Source: Rhodeus uyekii (lineage: Eukaryota; Chordata; Actinopteri; Cypriniformes; Acheilognathidae). Taken from it: a stretch of 64,000 bases of DNA. The stretch covers positions 2,373,501 to 2,437,500 of the forward strand of contig JAWRVZ010000030.1 of NCBI GenBank assembly GCA_037043235.1. The letters run 5' to 3'. Position numbers and translations under genes: made by a program. Positions 11,867 through 25,092 of this stretch are shown piece after piece (positions within the stretch are counted from its first letter, which is position 1; the number at the start of each line of letters is the position of its first letter). The notes beneath the pieces were generated by a model that saw only the letters and a list, made by a program, of their open reading frames with translations, did not search any database and had not been told where the DNA came from.

Positions 11867-12660
11867 AGATAGTTCATCGAAAAATGAAAATGTTTTCCTT
11901 AATTACTCATGACTTCACTTCATTTACCTCATGTCGTTCCAAACGTATAAGACATTCATTTTTGGAACACAATTTATCCTTTTAATGAAATCTGAGAGCT
12001 TTTTGTCCCTCCATTAACAGGTACATATCTACCACTTTGATGCATTAAAACGTTCCTAAAGAGATTGTAAAACTAATCCATATAAAAAAGACGTGGACTT
12101 TTTAGATGAACAAATTTAATTTTGGCTTTGATTCATATTTAAACATCAATCAGCAAACATAAACAGAAGCTCAAACGTGCTGCGTAACACGAGACTAAAC
12201 CTCATTTTTTCTTCCTGTAGCTCAAACGTGATCCGTAACACGAGAATGAACCTAATTGGTTCTTCCTGAAGCTCAAACGTGCTGCGTAACACAAGAACGA
12301 ACCTCATGGTTCTTGCTGAAGCTCAAACGTGCTGCGTAACACAAGAACGAACCTCATGGTTCTTGCTGAAGCTCAAACGTGATGCGTAACACGAGAATGA
12401 ACTTCATTGGTTCATACACGTCAAATGAACATGATTGAGCTTCCGTTCACAAAAACTGATGTGTGAGTTGAATGTTTATGTAAATAAAAGCCTCAATCTG
12501 TTCATCATATAAAGCGATCTAGTCGCCTTATACATTTTTGGACTAATCTGCTCAATTCAAACTGATTAGTTTCATGATCTCTTCATGAATTTTTTGAAGT
12601 GTCAAAGTTTCAGTTGTGTAGCTATCAATGGAGGGAAAGAAAGCTTTCAGTTTTGTTTAG
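11867..12660. mobile_element. Fish MITE with internal 50-51-bp minisatellite (truncated end)
   Basis: The left arm reads AGATAGTTCATCGAAAAATG, then TCATGTCGTTCCAAACGTAT and GAGAGCTTTTTGTCCCTCCAT. These are the recurrent phrases of a very abundant cyprinid MITE whose ends read AAAGGGACAGTTCACCC. The right arm reads ATCAATGGAGGGAAAGAAAG, the inverse of the left-arm segment. The outer right terminus is missing. The centre holds the minisatellite at 12168-12415. The element at 62377-63633 is a fuller relative. Confidence 0.75.
12168..12415 (-). repeat. Minisatellite, five 50-51-bp units
   Basis: AGCTCAAACGTG recurs at 12168, 12219, 12270, 12320 and 12370 (spacings 51, 51, 50, 50). The unit is the reverse complement of the one at 62672-63440 (GCAGCACGTTTGAGCTTCA), so the two arrays share one ancestor. 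Here the array is short and two units have lost a base. Confidence 0.92.
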
Positions 12661-12762
12661 TAAAGCAAGATAATATTTCAGGGTTTTTTTTACTCTTCCT
12701 CCAGTGTCACTATAATTGTTTGTGTGTGTGTTAACCATTTTATATAATTTGAAAAGCACCTA

Positions 12763-12907
12763 CACTCTTAAAAATAAAGGTTCCAAAAGAAGGTTTACAT
12801 AGAAGAACCATTTTTGGTTCCCTAAAGTACCTTTAATTGAACAGTTTTATAAAGAATCTTTTTGGTTTTAAAGTGAAAAACATATTAATAAGATAAAGAA
12901 CCTTCCT
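12763..12907. mobile_element. CACTCTTAAAAATAAAGG-type MITE, truncated
   Basis: It begins TA|CACTCTTAAAAATAAAGG at 12761 and contains GAAGAACCATTTTTGGTTCC and AAGAATCTTTTTGG, the internal phrases of a fish MITE whose complete copy lies at 59346-59521. The right end dissolves into a TTCC/TTTC-rich stretch. No second TA flank is present. Confidence 0.7.
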
Positions 12908-14146
12908 TCCTTTCCTTTCTTTCTTTCTCTCAGCCATCTCCTTCCCCACATGCATTTAACAATCCCTTCTGCCTAATGTGCTGGTGATGTGGGTCCGATG
13001 AGGGCCTGCTGGGGGTAGGACTGCATAGGTGTGTGTGCCCATAAATGTCATCAATCTCCCAGCATGCTCTATCCCTGTCATCTGAAAGACATTTAAGCTT
13101 GCTCCACGTACCATTAAAGAAGTCCCCTCCACTGCCCAACCACATTTCACACAGGAAATAATACTTTCGCTGAGTGATGGGCTGACTGTTTAGGAAGAAC
13201 CGAATGAGAGAGTGAATATGTAGGTTTTTTCTTTCTTTCTTTTCTGCATTCATTTAGGCCATGTAAAAAAGGAAAGATCTTTTCGATAGCATACATTTAA
13301 TTTCACATCTCAGGCACTAACCCGAACCTGTAATTGCACGCTTCATTTATATTTAGAGATATTTGTGTTGAGTTTCAGGGCTGACTAGCAATAATCTAGT
13401 AAAGACATTTAGAAAATTCACAGAATAAGCACTATTAACCACACTCACATCTCAGTTTTTCAGTCCTTTTACTAAAACCTCTCCGAACAGAAGATGTTTT
13501 TCACAGGGCGCAGCCGAAATCCCGAGAGTGCGATCCAGTCTTGCACAGTCGCTTCACTTTAGAGCATCTAATAGACAGAGTCATTCTCATTCCCCTTCAA
13601 TTCACACCTAAAAGACTGAGCTGCCCTTCCAAGCCTTAATTATATACTCCCCAATCACTGTTTAAATGTAACCTTCTCTTCTGTTCCTCTCGGGCCAGAG
13701 AGTGGGGTACAAATGAAGAACATTGCTCCTGAGGTAAATTCATATATCACCCAGCGGCCAAACCGAAGCTTGAGGAGGGTGGGGGGAACGCAATGGATTT
13801 ATTATGTATATGAGAAGCAGGCATATGGTTTAAAGAGCAGGCTGCTTGGTCAGCAGCGTGCAAACTAGAAATGCAGGCAGATAGAGAACATACGGGATTA
13901 TGGATCTCTCCTTGCATGTAACTGAGCAAGGTCTATTGAGCAAAATTGAATTATTTTACTTTCTCTCCAACCAAACCCATCCTGGCTTTATGGTATTCCC
14001 TCTCCTCTCGAGAATACTGTGGCCTTTCTTGACAATCATAGAAATATGAAACAAATGCTGATGTCCATGATATTGTCATGCGTGCGTGCGTGCGTGTGTG
14101 CGTGCGTTATGAAGGCACAAAGACGATGATGAAAGAACCATTTCAT
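12908..14146. other. Unique DNA, possible conserved non-coding segment
   Basis: Balanced-composition unique sequence without recognised repeats, apart from short TTTC runs and a TGCG-rich run at 14077-14108. The part around 13490-13760 (CACAGTCGCTTCACTTTAG, CCTTAATTATATACTCCCC) has the look of conserved non-coding DNA. No gene seen. Confidence 0.35.
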
Positions 14147-14375
14147 TAATTAACCACAATCAAGGATGCAAAAGTTCACCGTATCAACAAGAATGGACAC
14201 TGGCTAAGACAAAGACAGGGCTTAAATACACAGAGGAGGATTAGGGAAAAGGAAACAGCTGACGAGACTAATGAGGTAATTAGTGACAAGACAGGTGATT
14301 CTGATGACATGGAGAACAAACAATGGGGAACTAGCAGCTAACATGACAACCACGAAGACACAACCATGACAGATA
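14147..14375 (-). mobile_element. Solo-LTR fragment
   Basis: The segment GGGCTTAAATACACAGAGGA, GAGACTAATGAGGTAATTAG, ACAAACAATGGGG and ACCATGACAG has the typical reversed U3/R pattern of cyprinid solo LTRs: a TATA-like ATTTAAGCCC on the minus strand and a final GACAG. Borders are approximate and no target duplication was found. Confidence 0.5.
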
Positions 14376-14494
14376 AATAAAAACTTTAGTGTAAACAGTG
14401 ACTGATTTGCTATTCACAAACAACACACTATTAATACAAGCAAAAAGTCATGGTGTTGAAATGCTTTTGAAATATGGAGGCCGCTCTGGGTTAA

Positions 14495-15150
14495 TCAGGG
14501 CCTGTTTATGTGTGTCCATTTGCGTTTTCGTGTAAAGGTGAATGCCCTTTCAAATGCTTTCAAAACTGATTTAAATCTAATCATTCAAACCATTTGGTTT
14601 GAGATGCATTTCAAATTAAAATGTTCAAGTAAATGCAACTGGTTGTTGAAGCCACGTTTCCTCCTGAAATAGTAAAAAAAAAAAAAAAAAAAAAAAAAAA
14701 CCGTGAGCATGTTATAGGCTACCGTCTCCCGCTATTGCAACATGCATCGCATTCGCCACAGATTTGGCCCATTGCAGATGATTTGCTGAGGATCACTTCA
14801 GCAAGCCCGCGCACAAACCACTACAAATGAAACTGAAAGTTTGCCGTTGCATCCTGAAGCTCAACACACAGTCATCTACATTAAATTACCGTACCAGTGC
14901 TGATGCCTCTTTCCAATTGCGGTCTTTGAACTTGAAACTGGTTGAGGATAAATTAAATGCAACGCACATGTTGCTTTCGTCAACGTGAACTCTATTTGCA
15001 TATAGTGCGGGAACTGAAGATCAGATTTATTTTCAGTTTGCGAAAACAGATTTATGTGGTCAAGTGTAAATGGAGCAGATTTAACAAATTAGATTGCTAT
15101 CCGATTAGCAAAAAAACATATGAAGCGACCAGGTGTAAACAGGAACAAAG
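14495..15150. mobile_element. Probable DNA transposon remnant with inverted ends
   Basis: The left end CAGGGCCTGTTTATGTG and the right end CAGGTGTAAACAGGAAC form an imperfect inverted pair around CCTGTTTA. The internal phrases TTTTCGTGTAAAGGTGAATG and GGTCAAGTGTAAATGGAGC are typical of a fish DNA-transposon family with CCTGTTTACAC ends. It holds an A27 run at 14674-14700. No transposase is readable and the class is not determined. Confidence 0.5.
14674..14700. repeat. A27 homopolymer
   Basis: 27 consecutive A, with no SINE or LINE body recognised directly upstream. Confidence 0.9.
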
Positions 15151-15313
15151 TCAAGTGGAATTTTATGTGCCGTTGATATTTAAAGTTTCCAGGTCATAAA
15201 CTTATGGAAAACACTCTCAACATGAAAGCCATACTATATTTAACTGTGTACCATCAACAAACAAACACTATTAGACTTTTTAATTTCCGTGATCAACAAG
15301 AAAACAATAATAA

Positions 15314-16352
15314 AATATTTACTTTACACTATCAAAAAACAGTTAAATATTTACTTTACACTATCAACAAACAATTATATATTTACTTTACACTATCAAC
15401 ACACAGTTATATATTTACTTTACACTATCAACAAACAATTATATATTTATTTTACACTATCAACACACAGTTATATATTTACTTTACACCATCAGCAAAC
15501 AATTATATATTTACTTCACACTATCAACAAACAATTATATATTTACTTTATCAACACAGAGTTATATATTTACACTATCAACAAACAATTATATATTTAC
15601 TTTACACTATCAACAAACAGTTATATATTTACTTTACACTATCAAAAACAGTTATATATTTACGTTACACTATCAACAATAGTTATATTTACTTTACACT
15701 ATCAACAACAGTTAAGGTATGTATTTACTTTACACTATCAACAAACAATTATATATTTACTTTTCAATATCAACACACAGTTATATATTTACACTATCAA
15801 CAAACAGTTAAATATTTACTTTACACCATCAACAAAAAGTTATATATTTACTTTACACTATCAACAAAAAGTTATATATTTACTTTACACTACCAACAAA
15901 CAATTATATATATTTACTTTACACTATCAACAAACAGTTATATATTTACTTTACACTATCAACAAACAGTTATATATTTACTTTACACTATCAACAAAAA
16001 GTTATATATTTACTTTACACTATCAACACGCAGTTATATATTTACTTTACACTATCAACAAAAAGTTATATATTTACTTTACACTATCAACAAACAATTA
16101 TATATATTTACTTTACACCATCAACAAACAGTTATATATTTACTTTACACTATCAACAAACAGTTATATATTTACTTTACACTATCAACAAAAAGTTCTA
16201 TATTTACTTTACACTATCAACAAACAATTATATATTTACTTTACGCTATCAACACACAGTTATATATTTACTTTACACTATCAACAAACAGTTATATATT
16301 TACTTTACACTATCAACAAACAATTATATATTTACTTTACACTATCAACAAG
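15314..16352. repeat. 32-bp minisatellite, about 33 copies
   Basis: The unit is essentially TTTACTTTACACTATCAACA plus AACAGTTATATA, 32 bp long, with variants (AACAATTATATA, AAAAGTTATATA, ACACAGTTATATA) and a few indels. The flanks decay gradually (TTTATTTCATCAACAAGCAA near 16370), suggesting expansion from a single unit. The unit has no stop codon in any phase on this strand and 32 is not a multiple of three, so each frame passes through all three phases every 96 bp. This explains the overlapping 408- and 358-codon open frames with the pattern YFTLSTN.YIFTLHYQQ. They are not proteins. Confidence 0.95.
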
Positions 16353-16499
16353 AAAACAAAACTAAATGTGCTTTATTTCATCAACAAGCAAACAATAATA
16401 TTTGTCTTATTCTGTCAACAAGCAAACTAAAATGTACCTTTACCACGTTATCAACATCAACATCTCACCGAGTCTCAACATTATTTTAAATCACTTACA

Positions 16500-17480
16500 A
16501 CAATGCAGTAAATCCTTGGCAAAGTGTAATGAAGGCCATAGGCATCTTAAACCGAGCTGAGTGGTTGCTAAAATCCAACTCATTTTTTTTGCTTTATACA
16601 TCATTGATGTTATGTTTTAATCTTTCGATTTGTATGACTTTTTTTTTGAGACGCCACTACCTTGCTTGCAAAAAACTCCTCAGGGACAGCAGATGAAGGG
16701 AAGGTATTGTTGTACCGCACCAGCATCACACTATACGTCTCCGTTGCACACTCACATCACGTGATTGGAGTGCAGGCTCCGCATCCCCGGCAGACCAGCG
16801 GGTGGGAGATGACTGGCCGCCATTTTGTGTGAGTACCTGCCTTATTTGTTTACCTGCAGATACTGCCGTGGCCCCTTGTCTAATCATTCATCTCGGGGTC
16901 TGGTGGTGCTGTTATTGAGGCAGTAAATTTGGGATGCAGAAGTACGGGAGACATGATGGACAGCTGTAACGGGGTGGTCGGTGGTGAGCGAATGAATCAG
17001 AGGTTATCACAAGCGTGTAGAAGCTGTGAAAACACCCAATGCCTTGGTCCAATTCCGACTTCATGTGTCTTACGGTCTTTCCTATCTCCCCTAAGCTGAT
17101 ACTGTGTTTCAGAGCTCCTACCAGGGCCCCTCTCCTCTTGTCCTCTCGTCTCCCCGCGAGGCCAGACGTGCGAGCCGCATATGGTGTGCCGAAATTGCTG
17201 TCTGTGAGAGCATGCCTGTGCCTGTCCAGACTTCATCAGAGGGATTAAAGAAAGAGGGGGGAGAAATCAAAATATAATGATGATAGCAAAGCTGGGGAAC
17301 CGCATCTCCTCCCTCTCGATGACCCGCTGCAGCGTGTGCTGGGGAAATGCTGCCGGCAGAACCAAGTGTTTACTCCAAACACACACAAAACCAGTTCAAA
17401 GGAAGCATAACCACTCGTCGGGCCGGCAATTTGCTCCTCAATTAAGCACGACTCTCCTCCGTGGATGATTTATTCAACTA
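16500..17480. promoter_or_regulatory. Candidate conserved non-coding block(s)
   Basis: Repeat-free, mixed-composition sequence in an AT-rich, repeat-rich neighbourhood. The densest parts are 16790-16940 (TGACTGGCCGCCATTTTGTG; forkhead-like TTGTTTACC) and 17280-17470 (GATGACCCGCTGCAGCG; CTCCTCAATTAAGCACGAC). Enhancer function is an inference from composition and motifs; no conservation data are available. Confidence 0.35.
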
Positions 17481-18957
17481 GTTTGACCTCAGATGTTTTA
17501 TTTATAAGAAAAGCAACAAGATGTTGAGTTAGGTGAGTTGGGTTGTTGCATTTTCAGAGGCCGAAATGGCAAGTCAGACACAAACCCTTGATGAGGCTAA
17601 TTCATAATTGTGTGTGCTTTCATCTTAGCCCCTTGTGAGACTGATCAAGGGACAAAATTATTATTGAGGCCCAAGCACTGTTATTATGAGACACACAGTT
17701 ATTGCAGTCATCATCGTAATTGGCTTCAAATGCACGAGGTACACAACACAGCTCAGGGCACATAACATCCTTTCCTTTTATCTTCGAAGATGCTGCACAT
17801 GAATGCATGGTTTATATAAGATTGAATTAGTAACAAATGAATGTAATGTGAATAAGCAACGTCTGATGTTAGGTACTAGATGAATAAACGCCATGAAACT
17901 GGCTAGTCTAATGTAAATATACAAGAATGACTTCCAATTTGGGTTCTATTGCCTTAGCTTAATGTTTGCGGTGTTATTGTATACATAAGGAAAAAATGTA
18001 AATAAGAATGTTTTATAGAAATAATGTTATCAGTGCCAATAAGATATGTTGTGTATGTAATACAAAAACTCAATGGTTGTGTGCGTTTTACTTAAACAGA
18101 TGTCACTTTACCCTTTTTACAGCTTATCAGAACAAGAGGGTAAACAGCGCTCATGTACATCGCAAACAAATGTGGCAGAGCAGCCATACCGTTCCGGCCA
18201 AATAAACAGCAATAAATCGAGTTTTATTCTGGGATTTGCCAAACACCAGCCCTGCTCTTACATTTGAGACAACAAAAATGCAATCTTGACATCTTGCCCC
18301 GGCAGCAGATAATATTTGCTGTTCTGAGACCCATTTTCTTTTGTTGCAGGTTTCTCTAAGCCCAAGACACTTGAAATTTAAACCCAGTTCAAGAAATATT
18401 ATTTGCCACAGGGCGAGGTAAATCTCTTGGCAAGCCCTTTCAAAGGGTTGGCCTGGATTTGTTTACTATTTATCTTATTTAAAAGCGAGGTTCAGTTTTA
18501 CTTTTCAAAGACGCGTTGGCTGCTGTGATCTCCCAGGTCAACAGAATGATGAATGCCCTTTTTCTCCATTTGAAGAGAAAAGGCAAAATAATAAGAGGAT
18601 CATTACAGAGAGAAGCCAGCCGCACCTCCGGCCCTCCCCTAAGAACAACTTCAGCCTCCAACAAAAAAACACATGCACGAAAACGTCTGCGACTTCTCGC
18701 TTGCTTCACTGCTATGCAAAGCAATGGTCATTTACAGTGTGGTCTCTGCATATACAGTAGTGACCAAAAGGGATGTCCGGAGGGGATTTGTCCTTACAAG
18801 TTTGATTAAATCATCAAAATATAAGGAACATTTTCATACCAAATAGTAAACTTTGTTAAGTTATTTATCTGCCAAAATTTACTTGGCACCCAAGTAAAAA
18901 AAGAAATGGTAAACCACCGTACATTGAATTACAACACACATAATATGCTGTTAGTTC
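17481..18957. promoter_or_regulatory. Candidate conserved non-coding DNA
   Basis: Two segments stand out: 17590-17810 (TTATTATTGAGGCCCAAGCA, CATCATCGTAATTGGC) and 18170-18800 (CTTGCCCCGGCAGCAGATAA, GGGTTGGCCTGGATTTGTTT). Both are unique and free of low complexity. A splice-like block at 18350-18413 was considered as an exon and rejected. The role is unknown. Confidence 0.35.
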
Positions 18958-19090
18958 TCTTTTGCATGTCAAAGCAACTTACATTACAATCAAGGTAAAC
19001 ATTGACATTCTAATCAGTTCTTGTTTTCCCTGGGAATCGACCCCATGACCTTGGTGTTGCAAGCGCCACGCTCTACTTTTTGAGCTACAG
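18958..19090 (-). mobile_element. tRNA-derived SINE, 3'-truncated
   Basis: Read on the minus strand it gives TAGCTCAAAAAGTAGAGCG (A box), GCAACACCAAGGTCATGG, the B-box-like GGGGTCGATTCCC, then AATGTAAGTTGCTTTG before the tail breaks off. It is the same family as the copy at 2311-2428 but in the opposite orientation, and it retains the tRNA-like head better. Confidence 0.82.
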
Positions 19091-20529
19091 AGATCACTTT
19101 TGGCTACTACTGTAGATATCCTTGAAAAGCATAACTTATTGTTTTAATAGTAAAACTTACTGTTATAGATTGATTTGAATGCACATTTATTTTTTTGGCT
19201 TAATCTACTGCAAGTTTTATTCATTTTGACCTGTTTTAATTAACTAAATAACACACACACATGCTCTGAAAAGCGAACGTGTGTGTGTGTGTGTCATTAA
19301 TGCAAATCAGTTTAGTCAAGCTTTGTGCTTTGGGGTTTTAATTAATAGATTAAAACACATACATATTTGCATAATTACTTGCAAAGTCCATAATATCACA
19401 TTTTGGATTATACTTCTGATTTTGCTCTATTTTATGATGCACCACCATTTTTTTCTCCTAGGATTTAGACAGAAGGTGAGTTGTAATTTTCAAAAAATTC
19501 ATATATTTACTAGAGTTACATTTCACCTTGTGTTTTTGCGATTTTTAAGTAGCCTAGCATCTTTTCTACACACGTAGCTATGCTAACAATATTTTCAGTA
19601 ATTCTCTACTTTTATTGATTCACTAGCTTCATAATTTCATTAGCAATAGCTGTTATGAACTTTAGAGGACAGAACTATTATGTCATATTTTCCCCAATTG
19701 TTAAAAATGTACATTTACTCCCTTTTGTGTGTCTTTGTCACAACCACTTTTAAGCATTACTAATAATCTGGTAATCCATGCAGGAATGATCCCCAATAAA
19801 ATAAATCAGTGCCAACTTAAACCAATGTACATGCTCTGAAAATATTGCTAGGTTGAATTGACTTTAAAAATGGAAAAGGAAGGATAATAAAAATGTTTTT
19901 AACAGTCCGAGGAGCAGCCGGCAGAGGCATCTGGCACATACAGACATGTGTGCACACACACACCCACACAGGTGTGGTGCTGTGTTTCAGGTTAAAAGAG
20001 GAAGTGTGAAGCCCAGAGCTGAGTGACCCTCTCTCTGGCTGTGTTCACAGACGGGGTCAATGGCACCGGAGCCATTCTAAATGGCCAGGTTCCCGGAGCA
20101 CACCCGGGAGGAGGGCAGGCCGTGCTCTAGAGGAAACAGTAGAGATGCTCCATTAAGAGAGCCTGCAGCTAGACAACGCCTGAGGGGAGAGCCACACTGA
20201 CCCATTGGTGAAGGCTGGGATCACAGACCTTCACACACACATAAAGCCAAGCAAAGCAAGACTCCTGCTGAAGCACAGCTGACCGATGCTCAGCCCATGA
20301 GTAACAAACACTGTTACTCAATAAATGTAGTCATTCTATAGTGAACATGACCAATTGTTGTGTGGGATGTCCTGGCCTGTCTTGCATTAAATGTTTTTGT
20401 CATGATCATGGCTGACTTTTCTAAAAAGGCAAAATATAGTAAGTACAGTAACACTGAGACTAAGAAAATTTTCACATTGTTTTTCTGAATTTGAGCACAA
20501 CTGGGAGTCACAGAACAGGACAAAACTCA
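19091..20529. other. Unique DNA with a candidate non-coding conserved segment
   Basis: 19091-19900 is AT-rich with a short GT run near 19280 and no gene. 19905-20290 is GC-richer unique DNA (GGTCAATGGCACCGGAGCCA, TAAATGGCCAGGTTCCCGGA) that resembles a regulatory block. Short open frames have no recognisable domain. Confidence 0.35.
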
Positions 20530-20700
20530 TGTATCATGTGACATGTATTAATCTTCATTCATGTTAATTTCAACATTTACTAATTCAAATTAAAAGCTGT
20601 ATCTATTAACATTATTGTATAGACCTGTGCTAACATGAATTGCTCCTTGCTCATTATTTGTCAGTTTTAGTTAATGCATTAACCAACGTTAACTGTTTGA
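20530..20700. mobile_element. Palindromic MITE fragment
   Basis: Phrases such as TTCATGTTAATTTCAACATT and TTAGTTAATGCATTAACC are those of the MITE better preserved at 24822-25092. Termini are missing. Confidence 0.5.
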
Positions 20701-20935
20701 AGCTAATTGGATTGTACATTTTGGTTCTTTTTGCCTATGTTCCTTGTCATTACTAGTTGACCTAGTTTCCTCTTGTGTGCCAGTTAATGACTAATTAAGT
20801 TCACCTGTTGTTCATTTAGTTCCCTTATTTACCTTGGTGTATTTGTAGCTCTCAGTTCATTCAGTTCTTTGTCTTGTGTTGTTTTTGCTGCTACTTGTTT
20901 ATTCTGTGATCTTCTTCATTGTGAATCGCCTTCAT
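20701..20935 (+). mobile_element. LTR-like fragment
   Basis: The run TTCCTTGTCATTACTAG, TTAATGACTAATTAAGTTCA, TTCCCTTATTTACCTTGG and TCTTTGTCTTGTGTTG resembles the U3/R half of the LTR family at 60520-60909, read here on the plus strand. No border or target duplication was resolved. Confidence 0.4.
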
Positions 20936-20942
20936 CTGATTT

Positions 20943-21652
20943 CACAGACCAGGCTTAAGTTAGTCCCGGACTAAAGTACAAGTTTGAGCTGTTTTAAATT
21001 AAAGCAACTCGGACAGACATATCTTAAAATATCTCTGTGCACTGTTGTGTCTCAAATTGCATATCAGTAGTGTTGTTTTCTTCTGAACTTTTTGCCCGCC
21101 GTTGACGGAACATTCCGACTTTCTCTCGTATGCAGTAGGGGGCGCTGTGACATCTTTTGAAAGAGGACTTAATCTCCTGATCAAAACACGTGCGAAGAGG
21201 AAGAAAAAACCATTGATAACATATGTAAAAATAACGTGATCATCGACATTAAACTACATAAATTCGCCAAACGTTACTGAATGAAAGCTTTGGGGTGTTG
21301 ATGGACATAATTTTGAATCCGATCTGGATGTAATCTTTGACAAAAACAAGATTTTTTCTTGTTTTTTTTGTTGTTTTTTTACTCAGAATGTTGATTTTTC
21401 TTATTAAATTTACCCACATTCAAATGCTGATTTTAAAAATGCATTAAGTTAGAGTAAAGTGTTGTTGTTCTTTTAAGAAGAGACTTTTCTTTTGATACAT
21501 TGAATGTTCAGATATTAAGAAGATTTTGTAAAAATTATGAAAAATGCCATTTTCATTTTTTTTTTTTTTTTTTTTTTAATGCTGGTGAGGAAAGAGTAAA
21601 ATGCCCTAATTGAACTGAGGCCTAATCCTGCTTAATCTAAGCCCTGTGTGTG
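20943..21652. mobile_element. MITE with CACAGACCAGGCTTAAG ends, internally altered
   Basis: The left end CACAGACCAGGCTTAAGTTA and the right end TAATCTAAGCCCTGTGTGTG are inverted relatives (CAGGGCTTAGATTA read backwards). The left interior (GAGCTGTTTTAAATTAAAGC, ACATATCTTAAAATATCTC) is a familiar phrase of a fish MITE. The middle (about 21100-21600) is foreign or diverged and includes a T22 run at 21556-21577. No transposase. Confidence 0.6.
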
Positions 21653-22339
21653 AAAGTTTATGAATTTTTCTCTGAGATTGTCACAATGCATTCTGGAACT
21701 TGCCTATCTTTAGGAACAGCACACAAAGTATGATCCGTCCATAGGCGGCTCATAGGTTTGGAGCACAGCGTTTAATAACAGTCCTGGGAGTCTGTGGCAT
21801 CTGGCATTTTGCTTTAGCATGGACTGAGTTATGAAAGGAGTTTGAGCGATGCCAGCATTTTAAAAATACATCTTTGTCTATAGTGTCTTACTAAGTTCAC
21901 TTTCCACTGATAAGGGGGTCCCTGGGGCACCTCCACTTACCCACAAACTGCCTCCAAGGCTCTTAAGGTTAACGCTCACAGTTTGACTATCAGATCAATA
22001 GTTGTAAATGACTTCATCACACCAAAGAGGAAACTTTCCAGCTAGAATTGGTCCCTCAGTTACCCCTGACAGAGTACTGCTTGAGGAACATCGTGTTATT
22101 TTGGCTCCCTGATCTTTATCATAGATGAGATGCTTCAAAAGGAACACAGATTTACTTTAACTGCATTCTACGCTATGCATGCTAACGGAATAAGAGAGGA
22201 ATTTCTTTACAAAGATGGTGGATTGGAATATTTTAGGAGACATGACTTTGTTTTTTAACTGTACAGCCTGACATATGAAATAAGAGTCAGGTTTTAAACA
22301 GTTTACTGAAACGTTAGACAATTAAAACGTTACATGTTT
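21653..22339. other. Unique DNA, no gene seen
   Basis: Mixed-composition unique sequence (for example TAAGGGGGTCCCTGGGGCAC near 21913) that could include a conserved non-coding block. No coding exon or repeat was recognised. Confidence 0.35.
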
Positions 22340-22527
22340 GGGTTGTGGTCTCTGTGTTACAATGTAATTACATTTTACATAAGTACTGAGTAATAATAAT
22401 TAACTTTAGTTTATGGATATAGTTATATATTTTTAATTTAATCCCTAATATTATTTAAAGTTATTACTATAGCAACTACATGTAACGTAGTTATACTGAA
22501 GAGATACTGTAAAATATAATGTTACCC
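22340..22527. mobile_element. Palindromic MITE relative (family of 33270-33471)
   Basis: The left GGGTTGTGGTCTCTGTG and the right ATAATGTTACCC are weak inverted ends around family phrases ACAATGTAATTACATTT, AGTACTGAGTAATAATAAT and AACTACATGTAACGTAG. It is degenerate and no target duplication was found. Confidence 0.5.
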
Positions 22528-24223
<1,696 letters not shown>

Positions 24224-24359
24224 CAGGAAAGAATTTAGATTTTTTTCCAGATTTGAATTATTTACAAAATTAAAATAAGGTTGAATGTTAGCGATCATGA
24301 ATGAATAATGAACAATCATTATGTAACAGAATTTGTTTATATTGGGTAATGTTACTAAT

Positions 24360-24815
24360 TTAGGTTTCTCTTTATTTTAAGGTGTCCTTAACTACACATT
24401 TAAGTACTGAATAATATTAATTTTCTTTATTTTACAGTATTGCACAAGAAAATACTGTGTTATATAAAATAGCAATAGGCGTTAAGGTTGGGTTTAGGTT
24501 CAGTAATAAGTATTTGGTTTGGTTTAGTTGCATGTAACTGATTGCAAAATCTGTATTAGCTTTTAAAAATTAACACTGACCAAAATTAATACATGTTGTA
24601 AAAGTATTGTTTATTGTTAGTATTGCATTTACTAATTTAAAACAGTTACTTTATTTTAAGGGGTCTGTGCTTCAATGTAATTATACATTAAATTACAGAG
24701 TAATAATAATACATGTAAATTAGGTTTGTTTAGTTAAGTGCAAGCAAAATGTATAGTTATTACTATAGAAATGACATGTAACACTGTGAAATAAACATAT
24801 TCACATATTAATCTC
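24360..24815. mobile_element. Degenerate MITE cluster
   Basis: The phrase CTTTATTTTAAGGTGTCC at about 24369 and a second TACTTTATTTTAAGGGGTC at about 24648 mark one or two decayed copies of the palindromic family seen at 3551-4412 and 33270-33471. Between them are fragments like those of the MITE at 24822-25092 (TGTAAAAGTATTGTTTATTG). Borders are approximate. Confidence 0.5.
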
Positions 24816-24821
24816 AATAAT

Positions 24822-25092
24822 TGTTACAATAAGGTTTTGTTTGTTAACATTAGCTAATATATTGAATAACATGAACAAACAATGAGCGATACATTTGTTA
24901 CAATATTTATTCATGTTTATTAATGTTAGTTAATAATAATCCAGTTGTTCTATGATTGTTCCTGGAAATTCCCAGTGCATTAACTAATATTTGATATTTG
25001 AAATGAACATGAACTAAGATTAATAAATACTATGATATTGCTAATTCTCAGCTCATGTTAACTACCAAAGTCAAACCTTATTCTAAAGCGTT
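24822..25092. mobile_element. Palindromic MITE (TTACAATAAGGTT ends)
   Basis: The left end TGTTACAATAAGGTTTTGTT and the right end AAACCTTATTCTAAAGCG are inverted. The interior carries the TTAACATTAGCTAAT / TTAATGTTAGTTAATAAT and GAACATGAACTAAGATTAAT phrases of an abundant fish hairpin MITE. Non-coding. Confidence 0.7.

Noticed and set aside
15204..16430. 408-codon open reading frame, the longest in the window
   Set aside because: It is the 32-bp minisatellite read through. A second overlapping frame of 358 codons is equally open, and the peptide is only a shifted repeat of Tyr/Ile/Thr-rich segments.
18350..18413. Exon-like block: TTTTCTTTTGTTGCAG before and GAGGTAAAT after, open in one frame
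   Set aside because: The peptide matches no known family, no partner exon is visible, and splice-like flanks this good are expected by chance in 64 kb.
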